Shown here piece by piece: positions 36,646 through 44,402 of a stretch of 64,000 bases of DNA. This DNA is from Aestuariivirga sp. (GTDB taxonomy: Bacteria; Pseudomonadota; Alphaproteobacteria; Rhizobiales; Aestuariivirgaceae). Location of the stretch: the NCBI RefSeq assembly GCF_020252395.1, contig NZ_JADCDB010000010.1:62001-126000 (forward strand), given 5' to 3'. The position numbers and the translations under genes are program-made. Position 1 is the first letter of the stretch. Each line of letters starts with the position of its first letter. A model generated the notes under the pieces. It had not been told where the DNA came from. It saw only the letters and a list, made by a program, of their open reading frames with translations, and made no database searches.

Positions 36646-39198
36646 CTATTCCGCCGCCTCGATAACCGTGCCGCGCTTCTGGCCGGCGAGCGGAATGCCG
36701 AAGGCCCTGGAACTTGCGAGCGTGATGGCGCGCAGGTCCTCAGGCTCGATGTTGCGCACATCCGTCTTGCCGGTGCAGCGCGCCATGATGGAAGCTTCCG
36801 CCGACATGGAGTTGATGATCGAGGCCGCGCCATCGGCACGCTCGGCGTCCGTCCGGTCGCCGAAGAAGGCGATGCCGCTTGGGCTCATCTCGCCGCCCAG
36901 CGCCATGCCGAGCGTGAGGCCGATGGCGCCGGCCTTGGCGCCGAGACCGATGAGCTTGGCCACGTCGGTGCCGGAGCGCACGCCGCCGAAATAGACGAAG
37001 TCGATGTCTTCCTCGCGGTTCATGCGGCGCACGATGCGCATGGCATCGCGCAGCACACCGAAGTCGGGATAACCTTTAAGCTCCGGCCATTCGCCGGCAA
37101 TGCCGGAGGAGCCGTCGAGCACGATCATCTCCAGGTCATGATCGAGCGCGAAGGGAATGGCCTTCTCGAGGTCGTGCGAATTGGCCACGAGGCCGGTGAT
37201 CATGCCCGGCTGCTTGGCGATCTTGAATGGCTTGAAGCCCTTGAGGCAAACATAGACCTGGCCCACGGCACCCGGGTTCGGCGTGTCGCCCGGTTCCAGC
37301 AGCTGCAGCCACGGCGCCTTGGAATGCGGCAGCGGCTCGCGCGTCAGGTAGGCGGAACCGACGGTCGTCAGCGCCTGGCCGAGGCCGTTCTTGGCTTCGG
37401 CGGGAAGCGCATCGATCCCGGCCGCAATCACCGGGATCTCGAGCTTCACCTTGCCCGCAATATCGGTCGCCGTGTTGCAGGCATCGCGATAGGGGTCGAT
37501 GACGAGACGCGACAGGTTCGCCGGCAGCAGCACCAAGTCGTCGAAGGACGCATGGTGGTTCTCGGGGAAGGGGTTGGCCTTGGGGCTAAGCCGCTTCTCA
37601 AGGATCGCGGCCTGCGTGCGGATGTCGGTTACCGGCGTGCGGGCCATCACGAAGATGTCCTCGCGCGTCTTCACCGAGTAATCCGACGAGCCGGTCTCGG
37701 CATCGCAGCGATAGCAGCGCGCGGCTTCTTCCTTGGCGGTGACGTCGTTATAGGTCGTTTCGATCTCCGGGAAGGACGAAGGGTTCTCGCCCAGGCCGTT
37801 GAATTTCTGTTCGCGGCGCGGGAAGATTTCCCAGTTGATGTCTTGTGCGGCCGGAACGCGGCGCGTGCGATAGGGGGTGCGATAGGGCAGCGGCTCGGCG
37901 ATGCCATCGAGGAACGACTTCACATAATGCGCGGCACGGTGGCCGTGCATCATCGCCATGACGATGGTGGAGCCGCCGAAGGCGCCGTCGCCTGCGGCGA
38001 AGACCTTCGGGTCCTCGGTGCGCATGGAGTTCCAGTCGGTCTTGACGCGGTCACCCGCCATCAGGCCCTTGGCGTCCAGCTCGGCGCTCTCGGCCTTCTG
38101 GCCCACGGCCATGATCACCATGCCGCAGTCGATGTCGCGCTCGGAGCCCGGAACCGTTTCGGGCTTCCTGCGGCCATCGGGGCCGGGCTGGCCCATGCGG
38201 GTCTCCACACAGCGCAGCGCGATCGCGCCTTCCTTGTCGATCACTTCCACGGGCTGCGTGTTGTAGATCACCTCGATGTTCTCAAGAATGGCCTGGTGCA
38301 GCTCTTCCTTGCGGGCCGGGATTTCCTTCGGGCCACGGCGATAGACGACCTTCACGTCCTTCACACCCGGCATGCGCAGCGCCGCGCGGCAGGCGTCCAT
38401 GGCCACGTCGCCGCCGCCCACCACGATCACCTTCTCAGGCAGCGCCGGGCGCTCGCCCGCATTGATGCGGCGAAGGAAGCCCACGCCGTCGATGACTTGT
38501 CCGTGGGTCTCGCCCGGGATGCCCATCGGCTTGCCCCACCACGAGCCGATGGTGAGCAGCACCGCGGCATGGCGCTGCTTCAGCTCGTCCAGCGTCACGT
38601 CCTTGCCGAGCGTCACGCCGCAATGCATGTGAATGCCCGGGCAATGCTTGAACAGGCGCTTCATGTCCTCGGCGATGATGCCGGGCGGCAGGCGGAAGCC
38701 GGGAATGCCCCACACCATCATGCCGCCGGGCTTGTCCATCATCTCGTAGACATGGACTTCGAAGCCCGCTTCGGCGAGGTCCTGCGCGGCGGTGAGGCCG
38801 GCGGGGCCCGCGCCGACGATGCCGACCGTCTCCTTGCGCGTCACGTGCACGGGCGGCAGATGATGGTCGTTGCCCAGCTTGTCCATCACATAGCGCTTGA
38901 GGTTGCGGATGGCGATCGGGCCATCCGAATCGGCGCGCCGGCAGGCGGGCTCGCAGGGCGCATCGCAGACGCGGCCGCAGATCGACGAGAAGGGGTTCGT
39001 CGCGGTGATGGCCTCGAAGGCCTCCGCATATTTCTCTTCCCAGATGAAGCCGATGTAGGACGGCGCATCGGTGCCCACGGGGCAGGCCACCTGGCAGGGG
39101 GCCGGAACGAAGTGCGGGTCTTGCACATCATCGCGTGCCGGCGCCTTGGGCGGGCGCACACGGTTGATGTCGTACACGGTGATGACGTTCGTGCTCAT
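36646..39198 (-). CDS. GltD-like NADPH/FAD oxidoreductase fused to a second barrel-like domain
   Basis: This 850-residue protein has an N-terminal Fe-S domain (PAPCQVACP, ICGRVCDAPCEPACRR), FAD site VGIVGAGPAGLTAAQDLAEAG (about 125-145), NAD(P) site VIVVGGGDVAMDACRAA (about 263-279) and VFAAGDGAFGGSTI, as in the glutamate synthase small subunit. After about residue 500 comes an extra ~350-residue region (FDDLVLLPANLS, CNTATDIAG, FVYFGGVRSGTDVAKLIGLGAKAGAIGL) that looks like a degenerate FMN-type glutamate-synthase barrel. Ordinary GltD ends at about 480 residues. It is the last gene of a three-gene set and should feed electrons to the FMN subunit. Confidence 0.88.
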   Translation of the reverse strand: MSTNVITVYDINRVRPPKAPARDDVQDPHFVPAPCQVACPVGTDAPSYIGFIWEEKYAEAFEAITATNPFSSICGRVCDAPCEPACRRADSDGPIAIRNLKRYVMDKLGNDHHLPPVHVTRKETVGIVGAGPAGLTAAQDLAEAGFEVHVYEMMDKPGGMMVWGIPGFRLPPGIIAEDMKRLFKHCPGIHMHCGVTLGKDVTLDELKQRHAAVLLTIGSWWGKPMGIPGETHGQVIDGVGFLRRINAGERPALPEKVIVVGGGDVAMDACRAALRMPGVKDVKVVYRRGPKEIPARKEELHQAILENIEVIYNTQPVEVIDKEGAIALRCVETRMGQPGPDGRRKPETVPGSERDIDCGMVIMAVGQKAESAELDAKGLMAGDRVKTDWNSMRTEDPKVFAAGDGAFGGSTIVMAMMHGHRAAHYVKSFLDGIAEPLPYRTPYRTRRVPAAQDINWEIFPRREQKFNGLGENPSSFPEIETTYNDVTAKEEAARCYRCDAETGSSDYSVKTREDIFVMARTPVTDIRTQAAILEKRLSPKANPFPENHHASFDDLVLLPANLSRLVIDPYRDACNTATDIAGKVKLEIPVIAAGIDALPAEAKNGLGQALTTVGSAYLTREPLPHSKAPWLQLLEPGDTPNPGAVGQVYVCLKGFKPFKIAKQPGMITGLVANSHDLEKAIPFALDHDLEMIVLDGSSGIAGEWPELKGYPDFGVLRDAMRIVRRMNREEDIDFVYFGGVRSGTDVAKLIGLGAKAGAIGLTLGMALGGEMSPSGIAFFGDRTDAERADGAASIINSMSAEASIMARCTGKTDVRNIEPEDLRAITLASSRAFGIPLAGQKRGTVIEAAE

Positions 39199-39225
39199 CG
39201 TCTTGGTCCTAGTGTGGATGCCGGA

Positions 39226-41181
39226 TCAGGAGGCCCTGCGGAGGTCCTGGTCACGCTCGCGATATTCGGGGTGATAGGGAAGCCTTGTGATGGCGGCCGC
39301 CTCGGGGGTGAGCGCCACGAGGTCGTCGCGGCTCACCTGGTGCGGGTCGCTGTAGCCCAGCGCGTGGGTGATGGCGGCAATCTGCCAGCGCACGCTTTCG
39401 AGGTAGTGGTGGATGTTCTGGGCTTCCACGGGGATGTTGTAGCGCTTCTCGTGCTCGGGGTCCTGCGTGGCGATGCCGGTGACGCAGGTGCCGGCATGGC
39501 ACTGGAGGCACGCGATGCAGCCGCCGGCGATGATCGCCGAGGTGCCCACCGCCACGGCATGGGCGCCAAGCGCCAGCGCCTTGATGGTGTCGATGCCGTC
39601 CTTGATGCCGCCCATCAGCACGATGGGCATGTCGAGACCGCCCACCTCGGTCAGCGCATCGCGCGCTTCCTGGATGGCGGAGAGCGTCGGGATGCCGACG
39701 AATTCGAGAACCTCGTTGCCGGCAGCGCCGGTCGAGCCCTGCATGCCGTCAAGTTCCACGAAGTCGAAGCCGTCCTTCCACGCGATCTTGATGTCGTCAC
39801 GCACGCGGCCAGCACCCAGCTTCACCGAGACAGGCACGCGATAGCCGGTGGCCTCGCGGAATTCCTCGACCTTGATGACCAGGTCGTCGGCGCCCAGCAC
39901 ATCCGGGTGGCGCGAGGGGGAGCGCAGGTCGATGCCCGCCGGAATGCCGCGGATGCGGGCGATTTCCGGCGTCACTTTCTTGGCCATCAGCTGGCCGCCG
40001 AGGCCCGGCTTCGCGCCCTGGCTGATGTAGATCTCGAGGCCGTTGGCCTTCTGCATGTCGTGAATGTTCCAGCCGAGGCGGCCCGCGAGGCACTGGTAGA
40101 TCAGCTGGTGGGCCTCTTCGCGCTGCTCCTTCGACATGCCGCCTTCACCCGTGTTCTCCGAAATGCCGGAAAGCCGCGAGGCGATGGCGAGTGCGAGCTT
40201 GGCGGATTTCGACAGCGCGCCATAGGACATAGGCGCAATCATCACCGGCATGGAGAGCTTCAAGGGGTTGGCGCCCGAACGACCACCCACCTCGGTCTTC
40301 ATGTGCACCTTGGAGAGCACGTCCGGATCGGTCATGGCGCCGATCCTGATGTCCTTCTTGAAGGCGATGTCGGAGATGTGCGGCATCGGGCGCGCGGCGC
40401 CATAGCCGCGGATCCGGTAACGGCCGATCTGCGACTTGATGTGGATGTCTTCCTGGACCTTGGCGTTCCAGTAGGAATTGTCCGCAAAACTCTCGAAGAA
40501 GGGTATGGCACGGCGGCGCGGCTCGGTCTTGGGGTAGCGCAGCTTCTTGCCGGCGTTCACAATCTTCTGGAACGTGCCGGTGAAAGGGATCTTGTACTTG
40601 TCGAGGAAGGCGAGGATCTCGTCGCGCTCCTTGGCGGGTAAATCGATGAGCATCGCGTCGGTGCCCATCTCGCCGATCTTGCCTGCGACATAGATGTCGC
40701 CGCCGGTCATGTCCTGGCCGACCTTTTCGCCCGAATTGCCGAGGATGATCAGGCGGCCGCCATACATCATGTAGCCGGCCATGAAGCTGGCGTTGCCGCA
40801 TGCCAAGAGCGTGCCGGCCTTCATCACCTGGCCCGCACGCGAGCCGATATTGCCCTTGACCACGATCTCGGCGCCGCGGATCGCAACGCCCGGAATGGCG
40901 GAAGCATTGCCGTTCACGACGATCGAGCCGTTGAGCATGTTGTCACCGACACCCCAGCCCACATTATTGTCGACGAGGAAGCGCGGGCCATCCGTCAGGC
41001 CACCGCAGAAATAGCCGGCGGAACCGCGGATATGCACGTTGATCGGGTGAGTCAGCCCGACGCCGATATGGTGCCGCGCGTCGGGGTTCAGCACCTCGAC
41101 GTCTATGCCGTCTGCGCCATATTTGCGTAAGCGCTCGTTGGCTTCGCGGACGGGCGTTACGCTGAGATCGATCGTTGCCAT
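39226..41181 (-). CDS. glutamate-synthase-like GXGXG-FMN fusion protein
   Basis: This 651-residue protein starts with a GXGXG beta-helix domain (about 1-220; GGLTDGPRFLVDNNVGWGVGDNM, GNIGSRAGQVM), normally the C-terminus of GltB. It continues into an FMN-binding glutamate synthase barrel (about 230-640; MIAPMSYGALSKSAKLALA, SENTGEGGMS, GAKPGLGGQL) with cluster cysteines in CIACLQCHAGTC. In rhizobia and methylamine users these are separate GlxC/MgsB and GlxD/MgsC proteins; here they are fused in the reverse order to GltB. Its start overlaps the amidotransferase gene by 25 bases. Confidence 0.9.
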   Translation of the reverse strand: MATIDLSVTPVREANERLRKYGADGIDVEVLNPDARHHIGVGLTHPINVHIRGSAGYFCGGLTDGPRFLVDNNVGWGVGDNMLNGSIVVNGNASAIPGVAIRGAEIVVKGNIGSRAGQVMKAGTLLACGNASFMAGYMMYGGRLIILGNSGEKVGQDMTGGDIYVAGKIGEMGTDAMLIDLPAKERDEILAFLDKYKIPFTGTFQKIVNAGKKLRYPKTEPRRRAIPFFESFADNSYWNAKVQEDIHIKSQIGRYRIRGYGAARPMPHISDIAFKKDIRIGAMTDPDVLSKVHMKTEVGGRSGANPLKLSMPVMIAPMSYGALSKSAKLALAIASRLSGISENTGEGGMSKEQREEAHQLIYQCLAGRLGWNIHDMQKANGLEIYISQGAKPGLGGQLMAKKVTPEIARIRGIPAGIDLRSPSRHPDVLGADDLVIKVEEFREATGYRVPVSVKLGAGRVRDDIKIAWKDGFDFVELDGMQGSTGAAGNEVLEFVGIPTLSAIQEARDALTEVGGLDMPIVLMGGIKDGIDTIKALALGAHAVAVGTSAIIAGGCIACLQCHAGTCVTGIATQDPEHEKRYNIPVEAQNIHHYLESVRWQIAAITHALGYSDPHQVSRDDLVALTPEAAAITRLPYHPEYRERDQDLRRAS

Positions 41182-42077
41182 GTGTCGTAGGTTCCGGGAG
41201 CGGGTTCAGATGTGTTGAGGGCGCGGCCGGGGAAGAGGCGGTTCAGCGACACTTCCTCCGAGGCGATGGCGATGATCTTGTCGTCCTCGTACTTGACCAT
41301 CGGCTTCGCCGCGAGCTTGTCCTTGGCATAGCCGATCTCGTCCTTGGTCGAGACAAGGAAGGAGAAGGTGCCGTCGAGGTCGTCGATCGAGGTCTTGAGT
41401 GCGTCCTTCAGCGTGAAGCCGTGCTTCAACTTGTCGGCGAGGTAGACGGCGATCAGTTCCGAGTCATTGTCGGTGTTGAAGAAGTAGCCCTGCTTCTCCA
41501 GCCTCCGGCGCATCTTGTAATAGTTGGTGATCTGGCCGTTGTGGACGATCGAGATATCGGAGAAGCCGGTGGCCCAGAAGGGGTGGGTGGCTTCGGGGGC
41601 GACGTCGGATTCGGTCGCGAGGCGCACGTGGCCGATGCCATGGGTGCCCTTGAAGCCGTCGATCTTGTAGACATTGTCGACGTCGAAGGCGCCGCCCAGG
41701 TCCTTGATGATGTCGAGGCTCTCCCCGATGGAGGAGAGCTTGGCCGCATGCTCCATCTCGAAGGCGAACTTCTGCAGGTCGCCGTCGAACTTGACCAGCA
41801 CCGCGAAGGACGAGCCCTTGTGCTCCTCCTCCACGATCTTGGCCTGGAACTCGGTCAGCTTCTGCTTGACGCGCTCGATCGCCGCCCGGGCCTCGTCGCC
41901 GTCGCCCACGATGAAGCGCAGGCGGAGGTGGCCCGGCACCGGGTCACGGTAGAGCGAAAAGCCGGTCGAATCCGGTCCGCGGTGCTGGCAGGCATCCAGC
42001 ATGTCGATCAGCGCCTTGCCGACCCGGGCATCGGCAGCAGCGCTGCCCTTGTAGAGAATTCCAGCGATTCCGCACAT
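41157..42077 (-). CDS. class II glutamine amidotransferase (GlxB/MgsA-like)
   Basis: This 306-residue Ntn-type glutaminase domain releases ammonia from glutamine. The start MCGIAGILY puts the catalytic Cys at residue 2 after Met removal; HRGPDSTGFSLY and the later GHVRLATES and HNGQITNYYKMR match the family. ATG 42077 follows GGAGG at eight bases; an upstream in-frame extension is rejected because it would bury the N-terminal nucleophile. It is the first gene of the glutamate-synthase-like operon and resembles GlxB and the N-methylglutamate synthase subunit MgsA. Confidence 0.92.
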   Translation of the reverse strand: MCGIAGILYKGSAAADARVGKALIDMLDACQHRGPDSTGFSLYRDPVPGHLRLRFIVGDGDEARAAIERVKQKLTEFQAKIVEEEHKGSSFAVLVKFDGDLQKFAFEMEHAAKLSSIGESLDIIKDLGGAFDVDNVYKIDGFKGTHGIGHVRLATESDVAPEATHPFWATGFSDISIVHNGQITNYYKMRRRLEKQGYFFNTDNDSELIAVYLADKLKHGFTLKDALKTSIDDLDGTFSFLVSTKDEIGYAKDKLAAKPMVKYEDDKIIAIASEEVSLNRLFPGRALNTSEPAPGTYDTWQRSISA

Positions 42078-42215
42078 GAAGAATTCCTCCGTCCTCAATG
42101 AAGAACACAGTTGAACATGCACCCTAGGGCAACTGGCTGCGACTCCGCAATACCGGAGGCAACTTTTTTTCCCTGGATGAAAGAGTTTTTCCGGTCGCTT
42201 ATCCGGCAATGGCGC

Positions 42216-42235
42216 CCCGGCGCTATTTCGCCGGG
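42216..42235. terminator. hairpin after the small secreted ORF
   Basis: CCCGGCG (42216-42222) and CGCCGGG (42229-42235) form a 7-bp stem with a six-base loop, 11 bases beyond the stop of the 53-residue ORF on the minus strand. There is no T-run immediately after it. It may mark the end of the amidohydrolase transcript before the glutamate-synthase-like operon. Confidence 0.4.
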
Positions 42236-42245
42236 AACAGGACGG

Positions 42246-42407
42246 TCATTCCGGCGCGGATACCCCAGCCTGTGGGACCTGCATCGTCGGGTGAAACAGC
42301 CCAGTAGCGCGATGCCCTTCCAGGGCCTTGTCGTCATCCGCCAGCACCGGCGATGCTGCAAACACTCCAATAAACACCGCCGGAAAAATCCCGCCGCCGA
42401 GTGTCAT
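42246..42407 (-). CDS. candidate small secreted protein (53 aa)
   Basis: This minus-strand ORF begins 33 bases after the amidohydrolase stop. It has a perfect AGGAGG ribosome site eight bases before the ATG. The product has a clear signal-peptide shape (residues 1-23, hydrophobic FPAVFIGVFAASPVLA, then Asp-rich DDDK) and a 30-residue mature part without cysteine. I do not recognise it. It may be a true small periplasmic or secreted peptide of the amidohydrolase operon, or the remnant of a longer gene. Confidence 0.5.
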   Translation of the reverse strand: MTLGGGIFPAVFIGVFAASPVLADDDKALEGHRATGLFHPTMQVPQAGVSAPE

Positions 42408-42440
42408 GGTCTGTGCCTCCTGCCCAGTCCTGGGTGCGTC

Positions 42441-44234
42441 TCAACCGAACTTCTTCTCGCCGTTCACCCAGGTCTCGCTCACCTTGATGGACTTGATCTT
42501 GTCCGTCGCGGTGGTGAGCGGGTTGGCCTCGAGGATGGTGAAGTCGGCCAGCTTGCCCACCTCCAGCGAACCCACCCGGTCCGCCATGCCCAGTTGCCGT
42601 GCCGCGTCGATGGTTACCGCTTCGAGTGCGCGCTGAACGCTGATCGCCTGGTCCGCGCCGATCACCGTGTTGTCGAACTCGCAGGTCCGCGTCACGGCCG
42701 TCTGAATCAGCCGCAGCGGTCCGATGGGCGAGCAGGGCGAGTCGGTGTGCAGCGTGAAGCGGATGTCCTCCTTCACGCAGGCCCCCGCCGGGTCCATGAA
42801 GGAGGCGCGCTCGGGCCCGAAGATCTGGTCGCGGTAGGCCGCGCCATAGAGGCCCACGTGGTTCATTAGGAAGCTGGGCTCCACATTCAGTTTCTTCATG
42901 CGGGTCAGCTGGTCGGGCCGCGCCATGGTTGCATGTTCGATGCGGTTGATGCCGAATTCCGTCGAATCCCCATAGGCCGCCTCGATGGCGTCGAGCGAGA
43001 TGTCGATGGTCTCGTCGCCATTGCAGTGGATCAGCACCGGCAGCCCCGCCGCCTTCACCGCCGCCACCATCTCCTTCATCTGCTCTGGCGTGAAGTTGGG
43101 CTTCCCCTTGTCCTTGCTGTCGAGATAGGGCTGTGTCTGCGCACCCGTCATGGTCTGGTTGGACCCGTCACCGACGATCTTGACGCCATAAAGGTTGAAC
43201 AGCGAGTTCGGCACTTCCACTGCCTTCGCGCCCATCCCGAGCGGCTTGTAGGGGGCATAGCCCTTCATGTCCTCATACATCAGGCTGGCGCTGGTGCGCA
43301 CCGGCGCATTGAGCGAGACCTTGGCAAAGGCCTCGATCCATTCGCTCTTGATGGTGCCGGGCTCGTGGACCAGCGTATTGCCCGCCGCAGCCACCTGCTG
43401 CATATATTGCCTCACCGCCTTGGAGGCGAGCTGCGGCGTGATTTTGGGGAAGGCCTTCACCGCCACCTTCAGCATGGCGCTTTCTTCATAGATCAGGCCG
43501 TTCAGCTTGCCGTCGGGGCCGCGGCCGAAATGGCCGCCACCCGGCAGCGGTCCGATGTCGTCGGGAATAGCCGCCGCCTGCAGCGCCATGCTGTTCACCG
43601 CGGCGTCGTGTCCATTGGTGTACCACACGAACACCGGGTGCGTGGTGGTGACGCTGTCCAGCTCCTCGCGTGACAGGTCGCCGCCCTGCAGCAGGTTGTC
43701 GAAGTTCGATGCGGTGATCCACTGTCCCGCAGGCGTCTGCGCCGCCATCTGGCGCAGGTTGCTGATGAGGCCGGCCCGCGTTTTGTTTTTCTCGTAACCC
43801 ACATCGGTGAGCAGTTCGAAATAGATCGAGGCGAGCAGCGTATGGTGGTGCGGGTCGATCAGCCCAGGCAGCAGGGTGCGCCCGGCAAGGTCCACCACCT
43901 GGGTGTCCTTGTCCGCCATGGCCATCACCTCGCCGAGGTTGCCGATGCGGGCGATCCTGTTGCCACTCACGGCAATCGCCTCGGGTGCGGCGGGCCCCAC
44001 CACCGGAACGATGGCGCCACCCTTGAAGATCGCTGTGATCCTGGCGCTCGCCGCATCATCTGCGCGGGCCGGGGCAGCCCCCGCCAGCGGCAGGGCGGAG
44101 CCGATCACGGCAGCGGTCGACAGCGCCATGAAGCCCCGGCGTGAGGACGCCGGCGTGGCCACGCTCGCGAAGCCGGTGGGCTGCTCATAGAGCACGTTGT
44201 TCAACAACATCGGATTGACGCAACCAAGACACAT
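42441..44234 (-). CDS. Tat-exported YtcJ-type amidohydrolase
   Basis: This 597-residue metal-dependent amidohydrolase (Amidohydro_3/YtcJ group) has a twin-arginine signal (SSRRGFMALSTAAVIG around residues 30-46) after a longer N-terminal lead. Metal-site motifs are GLIDPHHHTLL (about residue 125), GNTLVHEPG, LIHCNGDETID, NRIEHA and FTLHTDSPCSPIGP. Such enzymes hydrolyse N-acyl or amide bonds of organic amines; the substrate is unknown. ATG 44234 follows GAGGT at eight bases. It lies between the MttB pair and the glutamate-synthase-like operon, all on the minus strand. Confidence 0.9.
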   Translation of the reverse strand: MCLGCVNPMLLNNVLYEQPTGFASVATPASSRRGFMALSTAAVIGSALPLAGAAPARADDAASARITAIFKGGAIVPVVGPAAPEAIAVSGNRIARIGNLGEVMAMADKDTQVVDLAGRTLLPGLIDPHHHTLLASIYFELLTDVGYEKNKTRAGLISNLRQMAAQTPAGQWITASNFDNLLQGGDLSREELDSVTTTHPVFVWYTNGHDAAVNSMALQAAAIPDDIGPLPGGGHFGRGPDGKLNGLIYEESAMLKVAVKAFPKITPQLASKAVRQYMQQVAAAGNTLVHEPGTIKSEWIEAFAKVSLNAPVRTSASLMYEDMKGYAPYKPLGMGAKAVEVPNSLFNLYGVKIVGDGSNQTMTGAQTQPYLDSKDKGKPNFTPEQMKEMVAAVKAAGLPVLIHCNGDETIDISLDAIEAAYGDSTEFGINRIEHATMARPDQLTRMKKLNVEPSFLMNHVGLYGAAYRDQIFGPERASFMDPAGACVKEDIRFTLHTDSPCSPIGPLRLIQTAVTRTCEFDNTVIGADQAISVQRALEAVTIDAARQLGMADRVGSLEVGKLADFTILEANPLTTATDKIKSIKVSETWVNGEKKFG

Positions 44235-44402
44235 GGTGACACCTCATGAAAGGGCGGACTTCGACACTCGAAAGAACGTTATTGTCCACAGCACGGTCCG
44301 GTCAAACGCTTCGCAGCATCCAAACCGCCTGGATGAAGCATCTGTACTGCTCCCAATCGGAACATCTTACAATGTAGCGTCAATCGGCAATGCGTGTGCC
44401 GC

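Noticed and set aside
37138-40641. A very long plus-strand open frame antisense to the glutamate-synthase-like genes
   Set aside because: It is rich in His, Arg, Gly and Asp, has no domain or ribosome site, and mirrors the codon bias of the well-identified minus-strand genes; it is a shadow of GC-rich coding DNA.
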